The notes below the pieces were generated by a model, which had not been told where the DNA came from, made no database searches, and worked only from the letters and a program-made list of their open reading frames with translations. From the NCBI GenBank assembly GCA_003427395.1, contig BFEA01000301.1:245564-272837 (forward strand): a DNA stretch of 27,274 nucleotides, read 5' to 3'. Shown here in pieces: positions 10,487 through 19,885 of this stretch. The translations under genes were made by a program, and so were the position numbers. Numbering within the stretch: position 1 is the stretch's first letter; every line of letters starts with the position of its first letter. The DNA is from Chara braunii. Its lineage: Eukaryota; Streptophyta; Charophyceae; Charales; Characeae.

Positions 10487-11233
10487 CTAACCAAAATTGG
10501 CCGGAGGGGCCTCCTCCCCTGAGAACAAGCGATTAAAGGCAATGCACAAATAGGGGAGGAGGGTCCTCGCTGCAACCAACAGATATTCCGTCGGCAAACC
10601 ATCCGGACCTGGTGCCTTACCCTTGTGCATCCCACCCATCGCCTCCGCTATTTCCTCTTGGGTGATAGGTGCGTCCAGGGCCGCCCTAAGGTCCGGTGCG
10701 ACAAAGGTGGCGCACTTAGTCCATACATCACTCATTGGTAGGGAAGCCATGTCCTCAATGGACCAAGTCTCATCCTCGCGGTACAAATCCCCATAAAAAA
10801 GTTTCACATATTTGAGGATATATGAGGAGCTTTCCGCCCTAGGCTCCAGCGGGTCAAAGGGGTGCCCCATAGAAACAATCGAGGGAGACTGGGAAGACTT
10901 CTTCATCTGGGCAAAGAAAGCCTTGGACATCCGCTCAGCATCTCGTACCCACTTAGTTTTGGACGCGAGCCCCCATAGTTCCGCATTCCGGGCCTGCCAA
11001 TCTGCCCATTCCGAGTGCAGCTGGACCCACTCCGCCCACCACTCATCTTCCGAACCTGACGACGGCACCTCCCCCAAAGCTTCCATCCGATGGAGGTATT
11101 CTTGTCCTGTACGATCATGCGCCTGCATGGACACCTTGGCTCTTCTTTTCATGTTCGCAGCCAAAAACCCCACCCCCTGCTGAAGGTGCTCTAAGAACGG
11201 CGTTCGTTCCGGCCGTGCTGCAAGCCAGAGCTC
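10487..11233 (-). pseudogene. LINE copy 2 ORF2 linker and RT N-terminal part
   Basis: The frame carries the region between endonuclease and RT: AHDRTGQEYLHRMEAL, a Trp-rich segment DEWWAEWVQL, then AFFAQMKKSS, PITQEEI and GKAPGPDGLPTEYL, the RT finger segment. It ends at a premature TAG. At the right it is bounded by another TAG (11236-11234), where copy 1 has TGG. In copy 1 the corresponding DEWWAEW motif is the site of a TGA, so the two copies broke at different points. Confidence 0.85.
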
Positions 11234-11642
11234 CTAGTGCTGCACCACGAGGTCTTTGCCGAGTGATTCAGACAGCAACCACACCGGGGTCGTCATCGGA
11301 GGAGGTCTTCTAACCACCTGGGGATGCAGTGCGAGCGAGGCTATGATGAACTTGTGATCCGGAATCGGAACCAGCTGCTGATCAAAGCCCTGAAGGTTTG
11401 GCAACAGATCGGAGGAAACCCTGGCCATGTCGAGCCTGCTGCGAAGGAGGGGTGAAGTCCCGGACCAAGTGAAAGTTTTCTCCTCATGGCTAAATCTGCG
11501 AAAGGCATCCACCAAGGCCATGTCGGCCATTAACCCACACAATGCATCTGCATCCGGCTTTGGATCCCCTGCCACCAACGGACTTGGATCTCACTGAACG
11601 TTGACCCAACCCTCTAACATTCAAGGACCCCACCCTAAACAT
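11234..11642 (-). pseudogene. LINE copy 2 endonuclease with internal deletion; ORF2 start
   Basis: An ATG at 11642-11640 begins MFRVGSLNVRGLGQRS, and NVRGLG is the hallmark of an APE-type LINE endonuclease N-terminus. After about 21 codons the sequence jumps at about 11580 to VAGDPKPDADAL. In copy 1 that segment lies just downstream of GDFN. The catalytic Glu region and the GDFN motif are therefore missing, and the frame is lost at the join. The C-terminal half remains, with RLDMARVS and PDHKF, where the usual Ser of SDH is now Pro. This is a dead endonuclease. Confidence 0.85.
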
Positions 11643-11683
11643 GAATACCAATACAAGTGAATTGACAGGGGTGACACTACCTC

Positions 11684-12157
11684 TTAACTACAGCCATTCA
11701 GTGAACACAAACCACACGACATCTTGCCACCCGGACGATACGACAGTAAACGCCTACTCCCCCAGGACCGGTCCGAGCGCGACACCCGCGAAGAGACCCT
11801 CGGCCTTCTACGCGGAACCACCGGACCACTCTGCCTTCTGGATGGCCCTGTCTGACCCGTGGCCTGTGAGGCCGTCCCGGAGGCAGCCCCCCGGGGCGGC
11901 TGCACTCTCCGCTGCGGGCCATACAACCACTCCTCAATACAATACCAGAACCTGGTGCTCGAAAATCGCTTAGCCACCGGCATACGCCTATCAAGGTCCG
12001 TAAGAATCCCCAAGGGGGCTGACATAGCAGTAACCACCGCGTGCTCCTCCGCCTCCGCGAAGTCCAGTACCAGCGCAAGATTCTTCCACCTGAAAGTGGG
12101 GGCGAACGGGACATTGTCTCGCGACTGCTCAAATTTGGCCCTCACGAAAAAACATTA
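11684..12157 (-). pseudogene. LINE copy 2 ORF1 C-terminal region, frameshifted
   Basis: A minus-strand frame from 12145 reads FRWKNLALVLDFAEAEEHAVV and FSSTRFWYCIEEWLYGPQRR, followed by an Arg/Ser-rich tail. It lies between the end of the long ORF1 frame (stop 12155-12157) and the ORF2 ATG at 11642. It is therefore most simply the last part of ORF1, displaced by an indel near 12150. Copy 1 lacks it because of its large deletion. I do not recognise the domain. Confidence 0.6.
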
Positions 12158-12596
12158 TAAACCCACCGAGAAACCATGACTAGTGGGTGACAACAAGCGA
12201 ATGGCCGAGATTCCAGGGGCCATGGCCAACTCAGCTGAGGAGCCCAACCACTCCTGAGCCACCGTCAGGGCGCGTTGCTGATTCGGCATAGCGGAGAGGG
12301 CAACCATCAGAAAACGAGCATTATGAACTCCCGACGAGGCCAAAACAGTAAGGACATGCATAACCGACGCACTCTCCATAAAAACCAGCGGCATTAAGTA
12401 CAACCTTCCTTCTGAAAGCATATCCTCCAGCTCCCCATCCAGCAACTGCATGTGCAATCTACCATTGAACGGGTCCCCCTCCCTCGGATCCTGATTCCTT
12501 CCTCCCGTACGCGGCTCCGAATCCTCCTCCAGATCCTCCTCGTGTGCACCTCGCAATGGGTCTGGAGACGACAGTCTCACTCGGCCCTGAGGGGGA

Positions 12597-12686
12597 NNNN
12601 NNNNNNNNNNNNNNNNNNNNNNNNNNNNNNNNNNNNNNNNNNNNNNNNNNNNNNNNNNNNNNNNNNNNNNNNNNNNNNNNNNNNNN
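12597..12686. other. Assembly gap (90 N) next to a G run
   Basis: Ninety consecutive N are followed at once by about 16 G. The homologous place in the third LINE fragment (about 19710-19730) is a short G-rich stretch (GGGGGAACCGGGGGGGGGAGG). The true gap may thus be only a homopolymer that failed in sequencing or assembly. Confidence 0.95.
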
Positions 12687-13199
12687 GGGGGGGGGGGGGG
12701 GGTCGCATTGGGCAGGACCCTCAACGGAGCCCTGATCTCCTGACCTGACACAGATTGAGTACTAGGAACAACATTCGGCCCCTCCTCATCGCTGACTTCA
12801 ATCACCCGCTCAAAGTGTGCAGACACGGGACCCTGCGGCCCGGTCCGTCCTCCTGGGTGAGCGCTCCTGACTTGAGGCAGGCGTCCAACATTCCTCATTC
12901 TTCTTGCTATCAGACTGTCCTCGTCCACCCCTGGGATTCTCAGGACTCCAACCTCATTGACCTCTCTAAACTTCCTAGGCGGCTCATCCTCCTCAGATGT
13001 TGAGGAACCCCGCACCACTTGCTGCTTACCTTTGTCCCCGCCCCCACCCGTAGCCTGAGACCTCCCCTTCCTCCCCCTCCTGCGAGCACGCGAACGCTTC
13101 CTACTTGCCGGGCCTTCCCCGGACTCCTCCTGCAACCTGCCGCCGACTCTTGGGCCATCCTGCATAGGCACATCAGCAGCCATAGGAGCGGAAAAAGGC

Positions 13200-13600
13200 T
13201 CTTCCTCAAGCCACCCCCCCGTGGGCAGTCGAGACGATGGACCCACTCCGGCGCACGGGCCACCCTTTATAGGCCCCTCAGCAGCCATGGTCACGGAGGC
13301 ACATGCATCCCTATCCCTCACAGGGGAGGGGGGACAGCCCTGAATAACACCTCTCAGTCGAGACGATGGACCCACCCCGGCACACGGGCCACCCAGTAAA
13401 GGCCCATCAGCCGCCATGGCCACGGAGGCACACATATCCCTGTCCCTCACAGGGGAGGGGGGACAGCCCCGAATAGCATCTCTTACTTGAGCCGATGGTC
13501 GAGACAGAGAAGTAGGAGGAGGCTCTTCCACCAGCCAACCCCCCACCTGCAACCGCGACGATGGGCCCGCACCTTCCAATAACCACCCACCATCAGCGGG
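13200..13600 (-). repeat. ~129-bp tandem repeats inside LINE ORF1 (copy 2)
   Basis: The CACGGAGGCACA...CCCTCACAGGGGAGGGG...GAGACGATGGACCCA block appears at about 13287 and about 13417, with partial units on both sides. The period of about 129 bp is a multiple of three and matches that of copy 1. Confidence 0.8.
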
Positions 13601-14170
13601 TCCTTGAAAAGTAAGGGAGTGTCGTGCCTCAATGTTGACCCTGGAAATAGAGAAGGAGGCCGTACGATGAAACACTGATAGATGGGACGGGCCCAGTTGA
13701 CCAATCGGTGAAGGACCTTGCGAGACTGGCGGGAAGATGGATGCCTTTACAACGGGCGCTGCTTGTACCGACGTGACCATAACACAGGATGCCGACGGTT
13801 GAGGCTGGATGAGCTGATGAGAGGATGGAGCACCCACCTCTTGCAACTGCTGCTCTCGAGCTCTCTCGACAACACCACCAACATGACTCACCCCTGCATG
13901 ATGTGCATCCTCCCCAACCCCAATCTGGTGCACAACATGAGCCTGCGGTTGACCAATCGGCGCAGGACGTTGCGAGACAACGGGAGTGACTGCTGCAATA
14001 TGGATTGCCGGTGACGAGGTGACAATGACACCCGGAGCCGAACGTGGAGACTGGGTGACCTGCTGAGCGGGTAAAACATCCCCCCCCTGATATTGCTGCT
14101 CCTCAATTTTTCCGCCGACACCATCAACACAACCGCCCCCATCACGGCAACCAGCCACCCCATCCCCAAC

Positions 14171-14503
14171 CTACGGCTCAACATGATCCTGCGAATGGGC
14201 AGTCGGCGGCGTACATTGTGCGACATCAGCATACCACCCACCAAACCCATCCTTATTCTGCTGCACAACATGGACCTGTTGGAGATCCAGCGCGGCCCTC
14301 TCAACCCGGCAATCCTCCATCGGTCGGGCACCCACCCCGCCCCGCTGCTGATCCAGGGCACTAGCCGCTTCCACTACGGGAACCAGAGGTGCATCTTGCA
14401 TACTGACATCATTCTCCCTCGGAGGTCCCGTGGCCTGATCCGGTTGGGGGGCAGCCAAAGGCGCGTCCCTCTCAGAGTGACTCCGTGAAGCTGACCGCTC
14501 TGG
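14171..14503 (-). pseudogene. LINE copy 2 ORF1 segment between zinc knuckle and central region
   Basis: The short frame 14458-14171 (QPDQATGPPREND, DAPLVPVVEAA, RVERAALDLQQVHV) matches 5643-5143 of copy 1. Copy 1 has about 90 bp more here (5520-5610), so copy 2 carries a deletion. The frame breaks at 14160-14170 relative to the long ORF1 frame. Confidence 0.65.
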
Positions 14504-14920
14504 TCAAGTTGGTACCCCTACCCCTCCTGAGTCAGTTGCCCCCCCACGCAATCGACCCCTCAGGGGTGGTAAGAAACGCACATCCGTTAATCCACACACA
14601 TCCCCCAAACTCTCATTAGCAATGATCTCCTCACCAATGGCCACATCAGCCTTCTTTTCAAAGAGAATGCAAGTCTCAACCTCTTCAACAGCGTTGACCG
14701 AACGAGTCGAGTGCTGCTGTATGTGGAGCTCTCTTCGTCGGATATCTTCCCTCGTCTCACCAGGTGTCAAACAACGAGCCGCGCTGGCCAAGTGGCCATG
14801 CTTACGACACAGGTCACACCAAGGCGTCTCGCTCGTTATGTACCGAACTTCCGGACGCCCGTAGCCCGGTATCCCAATCGAGAGGCGCTCCAGCCCTGTC
14901 CGCCTCAGGGGTGGGCACAA
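14504..14920 (-). pseudogene. LINE copy 2 ORF1 zinc-knuckle segment (138 aa open)
   Basis: The frame contains C35-x2-C38-x4-H43-x6-C50 (CDLCRKHGHLASAARC), a variant of the CCHC zinc knuckle found after the N-terminal domain in plant LINE gag proteins. A charged region (GETREDIRRRELH) follows, then an Arg/Gly-rich end at a stop at 14504. It is open here but cut by TAG in copy 1. Binding of LINE RNA is the usual role of such knuckles. Confidence 0.75.
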
Positions 14921-14979
14921 TTCAAAACGGACCGTCTCCCTACCATTCTCATCATAGAGCGACTGACCGAGCTCATCCT

Positions 14980-15558
14980 TCAGCTAACCGAACAGCTGCC
15001 GCATGGCCGACCACAAGTGCAACCGTGCCAATGGCGGAGATGAAGAAACTTGACCCACGGATTCATCCTTCTTTCCACCAGACGATCCCATTCCATATCC
15101 ACAGGTGTCTTCCAACCTGCGAATGAGACACGAAGGCGTATATAATCCACAACGATGTCCTCCCCCATCCTTACATTAATCAACTAATTGCGTAAAAGTG
15201 TCGTGGGGGCCCAATAGAAGACTAGGGCAGGGCCTTCAATGGACATGAAGCCCGGGAAGCTTCCTCTATCGAGGGGCGGCCACGCGGCTTCCCACTTCTT
15301 TACTGCCTCGAACTTCATTGTAGCCGAGAACTCCCGACTTCGCCCTTCGAACTGCATAACCACGACATGCGCTCTCATGTACGTGGCCTGCACAGGCGCC
15401 GCTTTGTCACGTACATTCAGGCATATATCATCACCCTCTTGTGCATGCGAAGCTGCAAGGTCATCAAAGAAGGAGTTCGTCAGAATAGCTTTCCGAAACC
15501 TTCTAATCAAATCCCACTCCGAACCGCGCCCCCCCTCTTTTGCTACCATGGCTTCCAC
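14980..15558 (-). pseudogene. LINE copy 2 ORF1 N-terminal domain with one nonsense codon
   Basis: The frame matches the 201-codon frame of copy 1 nearly codon for codon (RRFRKAILTNSFFDDLA, RAHVVVMQFEGR, ALVFYWAPTTLL). It is broken by TAG at 15186-15184, where copy 1 has TGG. Beyond the stop, INVRMGEDIVVDYIRLRVSF continues in the same frame down to 14980. The start is unclear because the ATG used by copy 1 falls where the copies diverge (about 15558). Confidence 0.75.
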
Positions 15559-16310
15559 TCACTCACTCCGACTCGTCTGAGTCACTAGTGTAATACCCGT
15601 ACCTGCCAGTACCAATTCCCCTTGGGGAGGAAACCCGGGTGGACGCGATGCCCTGTGCACTCGCCAGACCCAACTCACTCGAGGATGCACGGCCCAAGTC
15701 ACTTATGCGCGATTCCAGGATGAGTCACCACTCCTCCAAACACCTCAACCGTGTTAGTAAGTCCCACTTCTCTCACACGAGACACTTCCTGCCAGTCAAT
15801 CCAACACGCCGACCATACTTGACTCCCAGTAGAAGAAGTGTGACTCTGGCGCCGGAGGCGCCATCAACCGTCATCCACCTGTGCCACCTATGTGCAAGGA
15901 CACTTCCAAGGTAGAGGCAGCACGATGATATCCCGTGCGCGCACAACCAAGAGAAAGCGACAATCAACAACCGGCCCAGCTCCGAGACCAACACCGTGAG
16001 TAGCGCATTCAGACCTCCAAGGATCTTCGAAGTAACCCGAACGAAACACACCAGACACCGGGCGATGAAGTAGACACCGAAGCGCACGACCACCCGCGCC
16101 TCATCCTCATACCGCCCCACACAAAAAGCCGCCACGACAAGCACCACCACAAACAGCAACCTAAACAACTCCATCCAACCTTCTTCGTGCCGCTGGTGAC
16201 CAAGGAGATAGCATGTTCATTCACTCCCCCGTACATATACCAACCGCGTCGTACCTACACCCCGAGACCAACCAAAGACTCCCCTCACATGGGACTGTCG
16301 TACGCCGACC
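15559..16310 (-). other. ~750-bp segment present in LINE copy 2 but absent from copy 1
   Basis: Copy 1 runs from GGCTTCCAC straight into GCACTCCCCC at about 6730. Copy 2 has GGCTTCCAC at about 15558 and GCACTCCCCC only at about 16315. The extra segment holds a minus-strand open frame (16174-15773, 133 codons) starting MELFRLLFVVVLVVAAF, a hydrophobic N-terminus. The flanks show no clear target-site duplication and no clear terminal repeats. It is either part of the original 5' leader lost by copy 1, or a later insertion in copy 2. I do not recognise the ORF. Confidence 0.6.
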
Positions 16311-16711
16311 CGGACGCACTCCCCCACAACCACGAACCAAAGGCCGACGGGTTGACATTGCAGTCAAACTAACCCGCCATCGGCCGACAAGACTGCCCCA
16401 GCCATCCCACTGCCGCTCCTCCGGCCGAAATGCCAAGCACGCAGCCCGTCCAACGTGCTGCTTCGCCACAAAACTCACCATCCCTAACCCCTTGCCTTTC
16501 CTCCGGCCGACAAGACCGACTCAGCCGCCCGCTCTTCGGTCGACATGACACGTACCAACCCCTTTAACGACCGTACCGCCTCACCCGCTAACAGACACCG
16601 ACAGACGTGGACCAAGGCACCCCTGCCACCATCGCACTACTCTCTAACCGACATGCCCCTCTAACAAAGAGACCGCCTCCTCGACGAAGATCCCAGCGCT
16701 GTTCGCAGACG
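16311..16711 (-). other. LINE copy 2 5' leader
   Basis: This non-coding sequence matches 6744-7167 of copy 1. Copy 1 has about 50 bp extra near 6795-6850, between CCGCCATCGG and ACGACAAGACTG. No promoter motif is recognised. Confidence 0.65.
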
Positions 16712-16745
16712 TTCACCACACATTCACCGCTACCCGCCGCCTCAC

Positions 16746-16853
16746 ATCGGCCATTCACAGTTTCACAATGCGAAGTGCAAAGTGTTCACACTTAGACGTG
16801 CATGGCTTAGTCTTTGAGACAAGCATATGACTACTGGCAGAATCAACCAGGTA
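16746..16853 (-). rRNA. 18S rRNA, first ~108 nt only (truncated)
   Basis: The minus strand from 16853 reads TACCTGGTTGATTCTGCCAG, then TAGTCATATGCTTGTCTCAA, then AGACTAAGCCATGCACGTCT and later GTGAAACTGTGAATGGC. This is the universally conserved 5' end of eukaryotic small-subunit rRNA. It differs from the usual plant sequence at a few sites (CCTGCC to TCTGCC, GATTAAG to GACTAAG, CATGTC to CACGTC) and diverges fully after GAATGGC. The rest of the gene is absent: 35 unassigned bases and then the LINE leader follow. It cannot make a functional rRNA. Confidence 0.95.
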
Positions 16854-18208
16854 GCTGGTGTAACGAGCGGCCGCAAGGAGCGATGGTGGAGGCCCACTTA
16901 GGCGCGTCACGCCGGCCAGCCTACCAAAAGAACGTCGAACAGTTGTGGAACGTGCAATGACCTATCGCGACGACGCGAAGTCCGACTGTTTGAATTGCAG
17001 GTGAACTTCCCCTCCGTAGGCCATCTCCAACGGCAAGGTACCGCACAATCCAACGCAGCCCGCCGCACCCGCTCAAAAGATTGGCTGCGAACAGCACCCG
17101 CGCACACCACACCCTCAGATCGGAAGATAACCACACTTTCCGAACAACGGTGCGCACGAAGGAACCACAGACAGCTTCGGCCCACAGCCGGATGCCACCG
17201 CCCGCCCAAAACGTACCGATAGCGAAGTGCACCGCCTCATCTCTCCATCGAGAAACGCGAGTGAAGAGAGAAACGAATGCACCACGCTTCCAACACGCCC
17301 GGACGGACGAAAGCCTCCACCTGTGCACGTGGGCGCAAAAGGAACACACCCCCTCCCCCCTGGATCCACATGCGCCTGTTGCCACGGGCACCACCAATAG
17401 CACTCAACGCAGGCGAAACCCAGGAGACAGAGGACAGTAGCCTTCAAAGTCCACAACCTAAACGCAGCGGAACCACAACCCAACGCGATCCGTCACGGTG
17501 TGCAGCATACCGAGACCACAGGATGGGGGACACAACGGGCACAAGTGCGCATTCCAACAAGTCGGCCGGAATGACCCACAAGTCTCCGCCGTCAAATACG
17601 GTAACCAGCGGGTGCAGCGCCGAGGCCACCTGCGCCACAGCTCAATGGCGCCGCTGGGATGGCGAAGAGCGCAGAGCGTCCTCACCAAGTCGAGACACCC
17701 CCTCAACACAAACGGAACACACCGTTGTGAGTGCCGACACGAAGAAGACACCACAACAGAGCCGCAACAGCTCTCCCTGTAACCTACGGGATGATGGTGC
17801 CGAAGCTGAGAGTCGGTGACGGGCACCTCCGCCTCCACACCCTGCAAACAACCGCCAACCGGACAGCCGTCGGCGATCAGGCGCCAATCATCGCAAGACG
17901 ATGAGCGAGGGTGAACGCAACGATCCACAACCCGGCACCACGCCATAGGAAAGCCCCGACAGCCGTGGCCGCCGCAAACGACGACTTAGCTGTCGTGAAA
18001 TGAGCCCTCCGAGAGAGACGACCATGGACCCGCACGGCCCCACAAAAATGTTCACTCGACCACCAAAGAACGACTCGCTCGTCCCTCACAAACTGGAAAC
18101 CACCCAAAGCGTGTGCAGAGAGTCCTTCGTAACTCGAATACAAGGTCCCAAAACCCACGCCCGAAACTTCGCCTTCGTCGACTGCAAGGGGGCTGCTAAG
18201 CACGCAGG
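16854..18208 (-). other. Candidate rDNA 5' external transcribed spacer
   Basis: About 1.36 kb of GC-rich sequence lies directly upstream of the 18S start and has no recognisable protein. The open frames seen on both strands (for example 17277-17819 plus, 17946-17458 minus) are low-complexity and mutually overlapping. In an rDNA unit this place belongs to the 5' ETS. The assignment rests on position and on the promoter-like element at its far end, because spacer sequence is not conserved between species. Confidence 0.5.
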
Positions 18209-18220
18209 CCCCTATAAGAG
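18209..18220 (-). promoter_or_regulatory. Candidate RNA polymerase I promoter core
   Basis: The minus strand reads CTCTTATAGGGG. Plant rDNA transcription start sites typically have TATATA(A/G)GGGG. The match covers TATAGGGG, the orientation agrees with the 18S fragment, and the distance (about 1.36 kb) is plausible for a plant-type ETS. A match this short can occur by chance. Confidence 0.4.
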
Positions 18221-18943
18221 TGCAAACGGGACTCCAAACCGCCAACCACTGACTGTTTGGCACATCCGGAGGGTGCTCACTGAGCCATCCGCCGAGGGAC
18301 CTGCACATGTCCCTTTCCAGCAAGCTGACTGAACAGACCCTAATGGCGATGTCCCCCTCAGGACCTCATCCCTTTCTGCTCTCAATAAGTTGCCTCTGGA
18401 CCTTCGACCCTGGGAGACCCTTTTTTCTCGGGGCCGTTCCTACGCCCGAGTGGCAGTGCGCGGTATCTGCTGCCCCCACAAAATTCGACACCTCAAAAGT
18501 CCGTCCCATCTCCGTCCCTTCCACGCACAAAGGGATAAGGGGAAAGGCCGGGGAAAAAAAAAAATACATCACAAAAAAAAAGAAAGAAAACAAAAAGGGA
18601 CGAAACAAACAGAGAAAAGGCCACGCAGCTTCTGTGCCTAGCGACTCAGATCACGCCGCGGTGTGGGAGTGAAAAGTTTACGGGAAGTCTGGCAGAATTG
18701 TGCGTCCGTTGTGGGGTTATGTGTTGGCGAACATGACAGGACACGCACTCCAGAAAGAGAAGGGGGGAAGAAAAGTCATGGATGACTTGACAAAATCGTC
18801 ATTTCAATTTGTGTCGGCCCCGAAAATAACTGCATCCGGCAAAAGAAGCGAGGCCGAAAACCCGACAGCCATAAGCATTTTCGTGCATGTCCCGGAGAAC
18901 ACCATGGAGCCAATCAGGTACTGCCTCCAGTGAAGCAGGCCGC
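18221..18943. other. No supported gene; possible rDNA spacer, with A-rich tract
   Basis: I see no gene here. An A-rich tract at about 18555-18617 is the clearest feature. If the rDNA reading is right, this would be intergenic spacer upstream of the Pol I start. The open frames present are short and overlap one another on both strands. Confidence 0.4.
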
Positions 18944-19228
18944 CATGATCACGCGCAAGCGAGGGGAGGGCCGGATAGGGCAGGAAGTGGGCCGTTTGCC
19001 CCCGCCATGAACATCATTGCTCGCACGCGTGGGGGGGGGCAGGGGCCCAAAGGGCAGGAAGTGGCCTGTCTGTTCCCACAGCTGGGAGGGCGCGCGGCCC
19101 CACCAACGTCACGACTACGCAGTCGCGTGGCGAGGGCCACGTAGGGCAAGAAGTGGGTATTTTGTTCCCAAGCCATGATATTACGCACACACATGGGGAG
19201 GGCCAGATAGGGTGAGAATTGGCTTTCC
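18944..19228. repeat. Degenerate tandem repeats (about four units of 60-100 bp)
   Basis: The core GGGAGGGCC-GATAGGGCAGGAAGTGG recurs with changes at about 18962, 19036 (GGCCCAAAGGGCAGGAAGTGG), 19131 (GAGGGCCACGTAGGGCAAGAAGTGG) and 19197 (GGAGGGCCAGATAGGGTGAGAATTGG). Most units are preceded by CATGA or similar plus a CACGCG-type segment, and three are followed by TTTG/TGTTCCC. Such subrepeats are usual in rDNA spacers but are not specific to them. Confidence 0.7.
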
Positions 19229-19344
19229 AGGTCCGAAACACCAAGGGCATCCATATGATCCTGGTCAGCCATTTGCAAATCCCTCGTGGGGTCTACGCCA
19301 TGCGGGATTAAATGCAGTCAAAGCAGATCACCCGGGACCACGAC

Positions 19345-19885
19345 CACTTAAGCCGAGGAGCCCCACCACTCCCGAGCCACCGTGAGGGCGCGTTGCTGAT
19401 TCAGCATAGCGGAGAGGGCAACCATCGGAAAACGAGCATTATGTACTCCCGACGAGACCGAAACAGTAAGGACATGCAGAACCGACGCACTCTCCATAAA
19501 AACCAGCGGAACCAAGTACAGCCTTCCTTCTGAAAGCATATCCTCCAGCACCCCATCCAGCAATTGCATGTGCAACCTACCATTGAACGGGTCCCCCTCT
19601 CTCGGATCCTGATTCCTTCCTCCCGTACGCGGCTCCGGTTCCTCCTCCCGATCCTCCTCGTGTGCACCTCGCAATGGGTCCGGAGACGACAATCTCACTC
19701 GGCTCTGAGGGGGAACCGGGGGGGGGAGGTTGGATTAGGCTGGACCCTCAACGGAGCCCTGATCTCCTGACATGACACAGATTGAGTAGGAACAACATTG
19801 GACCCCTCCTCATCGCTAACTTCAATAACCCGTTCCAAACGTGCAGAAACGGGACCCTCGGACCCGCTCCGTCCCTTCGCCGTGA
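19345..19885 (-). mobile_element. LINE copy 3, internal ORF1 fragment
   Basis: The segment matches copy 2 at about 12230-12860. Reading the minus strand it gives GSEGPVSARLERVIEVSDEEG, then DPLRGAHEED, REGDPFNGRLHMQLL and LVFMESASVLHVLTV in two open frames (19892-19695 and 19698-19348). Both ends are truncated, with no tail, leader or RT. It lacks the N gap and shows that the place of the gap in copy 2 is probably a short G-rich run. Confidence 0.85.

Larger units (their letters stand above)
12155..14158 (-). pseudogene. LINE copy 2 ORF1 central region (667 codons open, across an N gap)
   Basis: A long open frame with Gln/Val/Pro-rich sequence is followed by near-repeats of about 43 aa (CPPSPVRDRD, AMAADGP), the basic stretch SRKRSRARRRGRKGR, the acidic SEEDEPPRKFREVNE, then REGDPFNGRLHMQLLDGELEDML and LVFMESASVMHVLTV. 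Ninety N lie inside it, so the frame across the gap is not proven. The region is disordered and charged as in LINE gag proteins and has no enzyme motif. The C-terminal part is also found in the 19345-19885 fragment. Confidence 0.75.
7219..16711 (-). mobile_element. LINE copy 2, near full length but degenerate
   Basis: The parts in transcription order are: leader 16711-16311, an extra segment 16310-15559, ORF1 15558 to about 11684, ORF2 from an ATG at 11642 to a stop at 7815, 3' UTR 7814-7248 and tail 7247-7219. The RT (FLDFEKAYD, FADD) and the RT zinc-binding domain are easy to read. The endonuclease has lost its centre, and stops occur at 10487-10489, 11234-11236 and 15184-15186. A 90-base run of N (12597-12686) interrupts ORF1. 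The 5' boundary is set where similarity to copy 1 ends; 18S rRNA sequence follows 35 bases further upstream. Confidence 0.85.

Noticed and set aside
15588-16310. Solo LTR starting TGTAATACCC in the copy 2-specific segment
   Set aside because: No matching CA end and no target-site duplication could be found at either boundary.
17277-17819. 180-codon plus-strand ORF and 162-codon minus-strand ORF (17946-17458) in the GC-rich region
   Set aside because: Both are low-complexity, overlap one another on opposite strands, lack any familiar motif and lie in the likely rDNA spacer. GC-rich sequence yields such frames by chance.
19298-19312. GCCATGCG near 19305 as the partner of GCCATGCGCAG before the T run at 7219 (target-site duplication of a 12-kb chimeric insertion)
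   Set aside because: Only eight bases match and the match does not extend to the element edge; chance is likely at this length.
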